A model generated the notes under the pieces. The model did not search any database. It was not told the DNA's origin and saw only the letters and a list, made by a program, of their open reading frames with translations. Below are positions 31,137 through 38,275 of a stretch of DNA of 64,000 nucleotides, one piece after another. Location: NCBI GenBank assembly GCA_017541305.1, contig JAFXZJ010000041.1, forward strand, positions 62,001 to 126,000, read 5' to 3'. This stretch comes from Clostridia bacterium (GTDB lineage: Bacteria; Bacillota; Clostridia; Christensenellales; CAG-138). The translations under genes were made by a program, and so were the position numbers. The first letter of the stretch is position 1; each line of letters begins with the position of its first letter.

Positions 31137-33440
31137 TTAGTTCATCCAATAGATGTCCGCGTAGTCCTTGAGGTAGCAGGCGGAGTAGTTGGCGAAGAAG
31201 TTGGGCTCGATAGACCAGTTGTAAGCGTAGTCATAGATCGCGGAGGAGAAGCCGGTCGCGAAGTTGAATGCGCAATACATAGGAGTACCGGAGTAGTAGC
31301 CGTAAGCCGCTTGCTGATAGAGCTCGTCAAGCATGGGCTTGAAATCACCAAGCTGGTTGTAGACCTTCATACCGCAGGCCTCAACGTTGGCGTTCTCCCT
31401 GAAGCCGGTCTGGAGCTGATCGGTGAAGGGGTTATCGGTGGTGCCGTACCAGTTGATTACAAGAGGCATATAATAATCGTCGCCGATCTTAACGGTCTTG
31501 TAAGCGCCGTCCTGGGACTTGTAGTCGATATCCCTGGGGTCGATCAGATCAGCGGGGATCTTCTTGTAACGGATGCCGCTCTCATAGGGCTCGCCCTTCT
31601 CGTTGTAGATCCAGCCGCCGGCCTCGAGGACCTCGATAGCGGAGTCAGCAGAGGTAGCATAGGTGTCAAGCATCATGCCCTGAGCAACAGCCTCCTTGTA
31701 CATCCAGGAACCGGTGTAGTAGGGTCCGTCGACAACGCCGCCGTAACCGCCGGTGAAGTCCTTAGCGAACTGAGCGCGGTCCATGCAGTAAGCGATGGCC
31801 TGGCGGACAGCAACGAACTGGACGGGACCGTAGTCGGCACGGAAGCCGAGCTTACCGTAACCGGCGCGGCTGTAATGCACGGTGGCATACTTGCCAGCGG
31901 AGCTCTCGACAAGAGCCAGAGCTTCGTCGGTCTCGGCGCCGCCGGTGATAGCAGCGATGATATCAAGACCGCCGGCCTTGAAGTCTTCGAGCTGAGTGGA
32001 AGGAACGACCTTCTTGTAGATGACCCTCTCGATGGCGGGCACGGTGCCCTCAAAGTTGCCCTTGTAGTAGGGGTTCTTTACGAGAGTAGCGGTGCCGGTG
32101 GTAACGTCGAAGTTGTCTACCATGTAGGGACCGGACCAGGGATACTTGTCGTACTCGGCCTTGTCGGTGCTGGTGCACTGGGTCTTGATAGCAGCAGCCT
32201 GAACGTAGTTGTCGCCCTCCTTGGCGTAGAAGCTGTCGGACAGATAGCAGCCGTTGCCGTCGTCCATGATGTCGGCGTCGCCGATGAAGGCAGCCTTGGG
32301 CTGAGCGTTGAAGGCGGCGTAGGTGATATCATAGAAGTAGGGGAGCTGGGAAGCGGGAACGATGATGGAGAACTCGTAATCGCCATAGAGACGGATACCG
32401 GCGAGCTCCTTAACGCCCTCAGCGCTGTCGGGACCGGTGTACTTCTGATAGGCCTTTTCCCAACCGAGAATGCTGACGCCGGAGGACTCGCGGTCAGCGG
32501 CCTCGGTGTAAACGGGGGTCAGGGAAGCAAGGGTGGAAGCGATGTAATCCTTAGCGGTGATGGGAGAACCATCGGAGAACTTCAGATCCTGAGCGATGGT
32601 CATCCTGAACTCCTTGTTGCCGTCGGCGTCAACGGTTTCGGTGTGGTCGACAACAACGGTGGGGTTCCAGTCATAACCGCCTTCCTTATTCCTCTCGACG
32701 GTGCCGAGACCGGTGGTCATGGTGCCGACGTCGTTATCGGAAGCAGCGGGGTTGGTCTTACCGAACGCGGGTACACGGAAGTGGCCGGAGAGCTCGGTGG
32801 AGTTGCCGAGGATGATGGACTTGTCTTCCTTAGTGGAGGTCCAGTCGATCAGAGCGTCGGTGGGGCTCCAGTAGGGGTTGGTGGGATGCTCTTCAACGCC
32901 CTGGATCTGAACATTGTAGAGATCGTAGTACTCATTGGAGTAAAGGGGAATTTCGGGGAGGAGGTAGTTCCAACGGGTGATGTAATACCTCCACCAAGCG
33001 GCGTAAACGTCGTTGGCGGTGGCATAATCGCCGCCGGGCTCGGTGTTGTAAACCATCGCCATGGACAGGAAGTCCATACCAAGGGTGTACTTAACGCCGT
33101 CCTTCTCGATGTAAGCCATGCCGTCCTCGTCTTCCATGACGTCGGCGATGTTGATGTCTTTGCCGTACTTCTCATAGAGGCCGCAATAGTCTTTGTCGTA
33201 CTCGAGGGAAGCGAGCTTAGCTACGTCGAATTCGGGGACCATGTCGGGGTCGGGGACCTCGGTGGGTTCGGGGACATCGGTCTCTACGGGAGCGTCAGTG
33301 GGATTTTCGGGAGCCTCAGTGGGGTTCTCGGTGGGCTTGTCGGTTACGTTTGCATCGGGATTCTCGGGAGTGTTGGTGCCGCAAGCAACGAGGGCAACAA
33401 CCATAACGAGAGCCAGAAGCAGTGCCAGAAGTTTCTTCAT
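31137..33440 (-). CDS. oppA: Peptide-binding lipoprotein (OppA type)
   Basis: 767 residues, longer than typical OppA (about 540-600). Lipoprotein signal with lipobox LVAC (Cys20), then a Thr/Pro/Glu-rich spacer (TDKPTENPTEAPENPTDAPV) before the SBP family 5 fold (PTVVVDHTETVDADG, FKAGGLDIIAAITGG, AIAYCMDRAQFAKDF). It is the first gene of the operon, separated from oppB by 253 bases containing a hairpin. The ribosome site AGGAGGAAT is near ATG. The lengthened N-terminal lobe (about 80-190) is not recognised. Confidence 0.92.
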   Translation of the reverse strand: MKKLLALLLALVMVVALVACGTNTPENPDANVTDKPTENPTEAPENPTDAPVETDVPEPTEVPDPDMVPEFDVAKLASLEYDKDYCGLYEKYGKDINIADVMEDEDGMAYIEKDGVKYTLGMDFLSMAMVYNTEPGGDYATANDVYAAWWRYYITRWNYLLPEIPLYSNEYYDLYNVQIQGVEEHPTNPYWSPTDALIDWTSTKEDKSIILGNSTELSGHFRVPAFGKTNPAASDNDVGTMTTGLGTVERNKEGGYDWNPTVVVDHTETVDADGNKEFRMTIAQDLKFSDGSPITAKDYIASTLASLTPVYTEAADRESSGVSILGWEKAYQKYTGPDSAEGVKELAGIRLYGDYEFSIIVPASQLPYFYDITYAAFNAQPKAAFIGDADIMDDGNGCYLSDSFYAKEGDNYVQAAAIKTQCTSTDKAEYDKYPWSGPYMVDNFDVTTGTATLVKNPYYKGNFEGTVPAIERVIYKKVVPSTQLEDFKAGGLDIIAAITGGAETDEALALVESSAGKYATVHYSRAGYGKLGFRADYGPVQFVAVRQAIAYCMDRAQFAKDFTGGYGGVVDGPYYTGSWMYKEAVAQGMMLDTYATSADSAIEVLEAGGWIYNEKGEPYESGIRYKKIPADLIDPRDIDYKSQDGAYKTVKIGDDYYMPLVINWYGTTDNPFTDQLQTGFRENANVEACGMKVYNQLGDFKPMLDELYQQAAYGYYSGTPMYCAFNFATGFSSAIYDYAYNWSIEPNFFANYSACYLKDYADIYWMN

Positions 33441-33513
33441 GTGATATTCCTCCTATTTTTTTATTGTATAGAGGCGGCGTGCATGCACAACGCCCCTATA
33501 TAATCACTCATTA

Positions 33514-33542
33514 ATTATACAAACCGAATATACCTTTGTCAA
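33514..33542 (-). promoter_or_regulatory. Consensus sigma-A promoter of the peptide-transport operon
   Basis: TTGACA (33542-33537), 17-base spacer, TATAAT (33519-33514). Full consensus, predicting very strong transcription of oppA. The leader also contains a hairpin around GCGTGCATGCAC (33477-33489). Confidence 0.92.
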
Positions 33543-33614
33543 GATATATTTTGATGTTCGTTCAAAGTTTGTTCATAATTGAGCCGTTTTCTCCCGAAAC
33601 TCAGACTAAATTTT

Positions 33615-34235
33615 TTATTTGAGAAGGCCCTCGTCGTAGTGGGAATTCGGCTTTTCCTCGCGCTCGACGTTGTAAAGAAGGCGTATCATGACGATGATGC
33701 ACGCCGCTTCGAGCACCATGGCGCCGATATAGACCCAATCCTCGGGCCTGAACCAGAGATCGCCCTCGGCGAAGCGGTAAATGAAGACCGCGATGAACGA
33801 CACCCCCTGCATCAGCGCAACGGCCACGCCGGATTTCGAGGCGCGCATGAAGCTGTGCTGATGCCTGTCGCGGTGCATGGGCTTGAGCCCGAAGGGGAGC
33901 GAAACGAGCCCCATCAGCATATACATGAGGGGGAACAGCGCGAAAAGGGTCGGTATCAGCACGGGATACTCACCCATGCCGTAATGGGTGTGCAGCAGCA
34001 TGAACACGTGGAGCGCCGCTGCGATCACTCCCAGCGCGAGCGCGGCGATCATCCTCGCACGCGAAGGCCCCGGCTCAGTCGTGATCACGTACCACGGGCC
34101 GATATAGCGGGCGCGCTTGCGCTCCCTGCCCTTGTCGTCGGTCACGGTCTCGGTCTTATAGTCGGAAACGTATTTGAGGCTGTCGGAGAAGCTAAGGCCC
34201 TTGCCGTTTCCTGTCAGATTGCTGAAAAAACCCAT
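33615..34235 (-). CDS. Hypothetical four-segment membrane protein
   Basis: 206 residues. The N-terminal 55 residues are soluble (MGFFSNLTGNGKGLSFSDSL, with DKGRERKRARYIGPWY). Four hydrophobic segments follow (about 62-82, 90-115, 128-150, 163-185) and a charged tail. No family was recognised; it resembles small integral proteins of unknown function in Clostridia. Ribosome site AAAGGAG, 6 bases upstream. It stands alone with its own promoter. Confidence 0.65.
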   Translation of the reverse strand: MGFFSNLTGNGKGLSFSDSLKYVSDYKTETVTDDKGRERKRARYIGPWYVITTEPGPSRARMIAALALGVIAAALHVFMLLHTHYGMGEYPVLIPTLFALFPLMYMLMGLVSLPFGLKPMHRDRHQHSFMRASKSGVAVALMQGVSFIAVFIYRFAEGDLWFRPEDWVYIGAMVLEAACIIVMIRLLYNVEREEKPNSHYDEGLLK

Positions 34236-34320
34236 TGAGGGCTCCTTTCCGATAATAATTATGCTGAATTGTTTCGCTTATGCCTCTTCAATTATGCGAA
34301 GAAGGCTCAAGGTCAAGTTA

Positions 34321-34349
34321 AATATACCATAGGCGCGGCATTATTGCAA
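34321..34349 (-). promoter_or_regulatory. Sigma-A type promoter of the membrane-protein gene
   Basis: TTGCAA (34349-34344), 17-base spacer, TATATT (34326-34321). Confidence 0.6.
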
Positions 34350-34412
34350 GAGTTATATTAAGGCAATGGCGCGCCGCAGGGGGATCTCTTTATATTGTAA
34401 TATACGGCGCAA

Positions 34413-34440
34413 AAAAGCGAAGGGATCATCCCCCCTCGCC
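34413..34440 (-). terminator. Terminator after the DegV pair
   Basis: GCGAGGGG/CCCTTCGC stem with an 8-base loop, followed on the minus strand by TTTTTTGCG. Confidence 0.75.
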
Positions 34441-34461
34441 ACGTGAAGCTCTTTATTTATA

Positions 34462-35328
34462 TTACCGCTTGGTGCCGACGAAGAACAGCGCGAGCGTACC
34501 GGGGCCGGAATGCGCGCCTATAACGGGGCCGATATCGGTGATGAGCGCGGCGTGATTGCCGTGCTCGGCGATTATCATGGACTCGAGCTTCTTCGCGTCC
34601 TCAATGCAGTCGCCGTGGGAAATGAAATAGGTGCAGTGCGCGGGATCGACCGCCGTCTCGGTGAACTTCTTTGCAATGGCCTTGAGCGAAGCGTTCCTGC
34701 CGCGCACCTTCTGCATGGGGATCAGATGGCCCGCGTCGTCAACGTGCAGCACGGGCTTTATATTCAGCATGCCGCCGAAGAAGGCCGCCGCCGCGGATAC
34801 CCTGCCGCCGCGCTTTAAATAGACCAGATCGTCCACTGTGAACCAGTGGCAGAGCCCGGGGAGGTTCTTCATGACGACCGCTTCGACCTCGTCCATATCG
34901 GCGCCCCTGCGCTTGGCGTCCACGGCGAACCAGAGCAGCAGCCCGTGACCCGCGGAGGCGCAGAGCGAGTCGATGACGGTCACTCTCCTGCCGGGATATG
35001 CCTTCATAAGCTCCTCGGCGGTGAGCTTGGCGGTGTTCGCGGTGGAGCTTAAGCCCGAACCGAAAGCCAGATAGAGCACGTCGAGGCCGTCCTTGAGGGC
35101 GGGCTCGATGGCCGCTTTGATCGTGAGCTCGTTGGCGGCGGCAGTCCTGAAAACGACGCCCTCGCGCATGAGATCGTAGAACCGCTTGGTGGGCACGTCG
35201 GCCTGGGTGTACTCCACGGTCTCCCCCTCCTTGTTGAAGGTGAGATCGATGCACCTAACGCCCCATTCGGCAAGCTTGTCGGGCAGTATGTCGCATCCGG
35301 TATCGGTGTAGATCATGTATTCGTTCAT
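34462..35328 (-). CDS. DegV-family fatty-acid-binding protein
   Basis: 288 residues. It starts with YTDTGCDILPDKLAEWGV (DegV pattern), has LAFGSGLSSTANTAKLTAEE for the carboxylate-binding Ser-Gly loop, KRGGRVSAAAAFFGGMLNIK and the terminal IGPVIGAHSGPGTLALFFVG. It acts with FakA as an acyl carrier by family knowledge. The ribosome site is GGGGGTTCC before ATG. It is 24 bases downstream of another DegV gene, so the two are co-transcribed. Confidence 0.92.
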   Translation of the reverse strand: MNEYMIYTDTGCDILPDKLAEWGVRCIDLTFNKEGETVEYTQADVPTKRFYDLMREGVVFRTAAANELTIKAAIEPALKDGLDVLYLAFGSGLSSTANTAKLTAEELMKAYPGRRVTVIDSLCASAGHGLLLWFAVDAKRRGADMDEVEAVVMKNLPGLCHWFTVDDLVYLKRGGRVSAAAAFFGGMLNIKPVLHVDDAGHLIPMQKVRGRNASLKAIAKKFTETAVDPAHCTYFISHGDCIEDAKKLESMIIAEHGNHAALITDIGPVIGAHSGPGTLALFFVGTKR

Positions 35329-35352
35329 AGGAACCCCCTGATAAGTTATATT

Positions 35353-36246
35353 TTAATATGCGCGCACGCCGTCCTCGGCGTCAAAGAACAGTGCGACCGT
35401 GCCGGGGCCGACGTAGGAGCCTGTGACGGGCTCGTACCTGACCACCATGAATTCGGCGTGGGGATCGGTTTCCTTTATGGTATCGCGCAGCGCGAACGCA
35501 TCCTCGGGGCAGTCGGTGTAAGCTATGCCTACGAGATGCCCCGGGCCCTTCAGCGCCAGCTCGCCGTATTTTTCCGCAAGCAGGCCAAGCCCGCGCTTGC
35601 GCCCGCGCGCCTTTCCGCAAACGACCAGGTGCCCGTCCTCATCGCCCTTCAATATGGGACGTATGCCGAGAACGGTGCCCAGCAGCGCCTTTGAAACGGA
35701 CACCCTGCCGCCGCGGTAGAGGAACATTAGATCGTCGAGAAGTACGATTTGATAAAGTTTCATGCGATCCGAAAGGAGCCTGTCGGCGTTCTCGTCGAGG
35801 CCGAGACCCGCCCTGCGGTATTCGATCGCGCGGAGCACCAGCTTGCCCTCGCCCAGCGAGGCGGCAAGGGTATCCACGGTGCGCAGCTTCCTTTCGGGAT
35901 ATTTCGCCCGAAGCTGTTCCGCCGCCACCTCGGAGGAGGCATAGGAATTGCTTATGCCCGAGCTCATGCTTATAAAGAGCACGTCGCGGCCCTCCTTAAG
36001 GATCGGCTCGAGATATTCCTCGTAGCGCTGAGGAGTTATCTGCGAGGTGGTCACCCTCTCCCCCGCCTTGAGCTTGGCATAGAAGGCTTCGCCCTCGCCG
36101 TCCTCAAAGGCCTCGGTATCAAGGCAGGTGCGCTCCGCGCCTTCATAATTATAGGTGAAGGGGATGACGGTGACGCCGTGCTCGCCGAGCAGCGGCGCGG
36201 GAAGATTGGCCGAAGTATCGGTCACGATAATATAGTCAAAAGCCAT
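35353..36246 (-). CDS. DegV-family fatty-acid-binding protein
   Basis: 297 residues. VTDTSANLPAPLLGEHGV at the start, SMSSGISNSYASSEVAAEQL near 95, YRGGRVSVSKALLGTVLGIR, and the C-terminal YEPVTGSYVGPGTVALFFDA. The start is taken at 36246, where GGAG lies 6 bases upstream; ATG 36258 contains that GGAG and is rejected. Together with the other two DegV genes of the window, this cell probably tunes binding to several fatty acids. Confidence 0.92.
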   Translation of the reverse strand: MAFDYIIVTDTSANLPAPLLGEHGVTVIPFTYNYEGAERTCLDTEAFEDGEGEAFYAKLKAGERVTTSQITPQRYEEYLEPILKEGRDVLFISMSSGISNSYASSEVAAEQLRAKYPERKLRTVDTLAASLGEGKLVLRAIEYRRAGLGLDENADRLLSDRMKLYQIVLLDDLMFLYRGGRVSVSKALLGTVLGIRPILKGDEDGHLVVCGKARGRKRGLGLLAEKYGELALKGPGHLVGIAYTDCPEDAFALRDTIKETDPHAEFMVVRYEPVTGSYVGPGTVALFFDAEDGVRAY

Positions 36247-36260
36247 AACGGACTCCATAT

Positions 36261-36281
36261 ATCTAATTTCTGATATTAGAT
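36261..36281. promoter_or_regulatory. Inverted repeat, candidate operator
   Basis: ATCTAAT (36261-36267) and ATTAGAT (36275-36281) form a perfect 7-bp inverted repeat over the -10 and start region of the DegV promoter. It could bind a dimeric repressor. It does not match the FapR consensus as I know it. Confidence 0.45.
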
Positions 36282-36306
36282 TAACACGATAAATACATTA
36301 TGTCAA
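36278..36306 (-). promoter_or_regulatory. Sigma-A promoter of the DegV pair
   Basis: TTGACA (36306-36301), 17-base spacer, TAATCT (36283-36278). It is divergent to the promoter at 36326-36354. Confidence 0.75.
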
Positions 36307-36325
36307 GTACTTTTTAAAATTATTC

Positions 36326-36354
36326 TTGAAAACATCGGGTTATGAGCGTATAAT
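36326..36354 (+). promoter_or_regulatory. Sigma-A promoter of the DUF1836 gene
   Basis: TTGAAA (36326-36331), 17-base spacer, TATAAT (36349-36354); 43 bases before the ATG. Confidence 0.85.
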
Positions 36355-36396
36355 ATGTGATATCATAAGACGCCGATCTCGATAAGGAGGCCGCCC

Positions 36397-37032
36397 ATGG
36401 ATTACGACAATCAATTCATAGAGAAAAAACTTCGCCGCTGGGAAAAGTATCTCAACGAATTCCGTCTTCCCGCATGGGAGGATATTCCCGATCTGGGCCT
36501 CTATATGGAGCAGGTGCTTGCGCTGCTGACGGAATACCTTGATTATCTGCCCCCCGAGCTGAAGGAGGAGCAGTTCATCACCGCGGCGACCATAAACAAT
36601 TACGTCCGCAACCGTTACATGCCCAAGCCCTATAAGAAAAAGTATTACCGCATCCACATCGCTTACCTCGTCATGATCTGCACGCTCAAGCAGAGCCTTA
36701 CGATCGCCACGCTCACCCAGATGATCCCCAACGGCATCCCCGAGGAGCAGGTTAAGGAGATCTACACCTCGTATACCGAGCGGCACCGCATAGCCGCCGA
36801 GTATTTCGTGGATCAGGTGCGCGTGATCGCCTCGCCGATGCTCCACCACGACGAGCTTAAGACTTCCGCCTCCGTTTCCGAAACGAGCGACCTGATCTCC
36901 ACCTATGCGATACTCTCCGGGCTGTCAGGGCTGCTTGCCGAAAAGCTGCTGCTGCTTGACGGCGTGAAGGGCGGCGACGCCGATTCTTCGGAAAGGCTTA
37001 CGAGGACCCAACCCGCAAACGATAATCAATAA
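36397..37032 (+). CDS. DUF1836 protein
   Basis: 211 residues, no signal or membrane segment. The pattern WEKYLNEFRLPAWEDIPDLG, then ITAATINNYVRNRYMPKPYK and RIHIAYLVMICTLKQSLTIA matches DUF1836, a Firmicutes family with a MerR-like winged-helix look, often proposed to bind DNA. It faces the DegV pair across a shared divergent promoter region, so it could regulate that pair; this is inference. Ribosome site AAGGAGG. Confidence 0.8.
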   Translation: MDYDNQFIEKKLRRWEKYLNEFRLPAWEDIPDLGLYMEQVLALLTEYLDYLPPELKEEQFITAATINNYVRNRYMPKPYKKKYYRIHIAYLVMICTLKQSLTIATLTQMIPNGIPEEQVKEIYTSYTERHRIAAEYFVDQVRVIASPMLHHDELKTSASVSETSDLISTYAILSGLSGLLAEKLLLLDGVKGGDADSSERLTRTQPANDNQ

Positions 37033-37042
37033 CGGAAAGCAC

Positions 37043-37070
37043 GCGCCGCGCGGGACGGCGCTTTTCTTTT
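37043..37070 (+). terminator. Terminator after the DUF1836 gene
   Basis: GCGCCG/CGGCGC stem with a 7-base loop, followed by TTTTCTTTT. Confidence 0.75.
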
Positions 37071-37083
37071 GCCTTGCGAGGTA

Positions 37084-37112
37084 TTGCCGCACCCCTTTTT
37101 TTATGGTATATT
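37084..37112 (+). promoter_or_regulatory. Sigma-A type promoter of the aroA operon
   Basis: TTGCCG (37084-37089), 17-base spacer, TATATT (37107-37112); 28 bases before ATG 37141. Confidence 0.6.
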
Positions 37113-37140
37113 TATAATGAAAGAAAATCGGGGTGATCGC

Positions 37141-38274
37141 ATGGACGTAAGGATTTTGAACGGAACAAGGCCAAGGGGCTGCGTGGCGCTGCCGCCTTCC
37201 AAATCGGAGGCGATACGCGCGGCGCTTCTGCTTGCGTTGAGCGGCGCGGATCCGCGAAGGGCAGTGAAAGGCTTTGAGCCGCCCATATGCCGCGATATCG
37301 AAAACGCCCTGCGCACGGCGGAAGACCTGCGCGAAGGCCTCGTCGGCGAAAGCGCGGCGCTCGAGCGCTTCCTGATACCCATCCAGGCGGCGCTGTTCGG
37401 CAGGGTCTCGCTGTGCGCGCAAGCGCGGCTTCTTGCACGGGGGCTGCGCGAGGCGGAGGAATGCTTTGGCGTATCCCTTTCGCCCGCCGCGGACGGGCGC
37501 ATCGAGGCCGTACTCGGGCTTGAAAAAAGCGTTTACGAGCTTGACTGCTCGCGCTCTTCCCAATTCCTTTCGGGGCTGCTTATCGCGCTTCCCCTTCTGG
37601 ACCGCAGCTGTGAAATAATCGTAAAGAACGGCCTCGTCTCACGCCCCTACGTTGATATGACACTTGATTTTGTAAGGCTTTTCGGCGGGATCATCGAGGA
37701 GACCGGGCGCGGCTTCATCACCCGCCCCTCGGTTTACACGGAGCCGGAGCGCGTCCCCGTGACGGGCGACCGTTCCTATGCCGCGGCATTCGAGGCGATG
37801 AACGCCTTATGCGGCGATATCACGCTGACAGGCTCCTCGCCCTTTACCCGTCAGCCCGACAAGCGTTTCCTTATGATAAGCGCGCTCGACGACTGCGATA
37901 TCACCGACTGCCCGGATCTTTTGCCCGTGCTTGCCGTCACCGCATGCGGCAAGGCGGGAGATACCGTGATCCGCGGCACCGCGCGCCTAAGCACGAAGGA
38001 ATCCGACAGGGAATCGGGCACGGTGAAGCTGATACGCGATCTCGGCGGCAGCGCGAACGTCGGCGCGGACTGCGTGATGATACACGGCACGGGCTCGCTT
38101 GCGGGCGGCACGTGCGATACTTACGGCGATCACCGTATGGCATATGCCGCCGCCGTCGCCTCGCTCATTGCGCGCTCCCCCGTCACCGTGCGCGGCGCGG
38201 AATGCACGGAAAAATCCGGCCCGGCTTTCTGGCGCGATCTTGCAAGCTTGGGCGTTGTCTGTTTTGAGGTGTGA
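37141..38274 (+). CDS. aroA: EPSP synthase
   Basis: 377 residues, about 45 shorter than common AroA. It makes 5-enolpyruvylshikimate-3-phosphate from shikimate-3-phosphate and PEP. Conserved parts: LPPSKSEAIRAALLL, SSQFLSGLLIALPLL, VTGDRSYAAAFEA, DLLPVLAVTACG, RLSTKESDR, YGDHRMAYAAA. The usual CGESGSTLRFL of Clostridia reads GESAALERFL, so the first PEP/S3P loop is altered. The lost residues are mostly in the N-terminal half. The start at 37141 is set by GGGGTGAT; upstream in-frame ATGs lack a site. It is 1 base ahead of the aromatic fusion gene. Confidence 0.92.
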   Translation: MDVRILNGTRPRGCVALPPSKSEAIRAALLLALSGADPRRAVKGFEPPICRDIENALRTAEDLREGLVGESAALERFLIPIQAALFGRVSLCAQARLLARGLREAEECFGVSLSPAADGRIEAVLGLEKSVYELDCSRSSQFLSGLLIALPLLDRSCEIIVKNGLVSRPYVDMTLDFVRLFGGIIEETGRGFITRPSVYTEPERVPVTGDRSYAAAFEAMNALCGDITLTGSSPFTRQPDKRFLMISALDDCDITDCPDLLPVLAVTACGKAGDTVIRGTARLSTKESDRESGTVKLIRDLGGSANVGADCVMIHGTGSLAGGTCDTYGDHRMAYAAAVASLIARSPVTVRGAECTEKSGPAFWRDLASLGVVCFEV

Positions 38275-38275
38275 T

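Noticed and set aside
31311..33503. Open frame of 730 codons antisense to oppA
   Set aside because: It is a codon-usage shadow: low-complexity Gly/Val-rich translation, no ribosome site, and oppA on the other strand is a clear family member.
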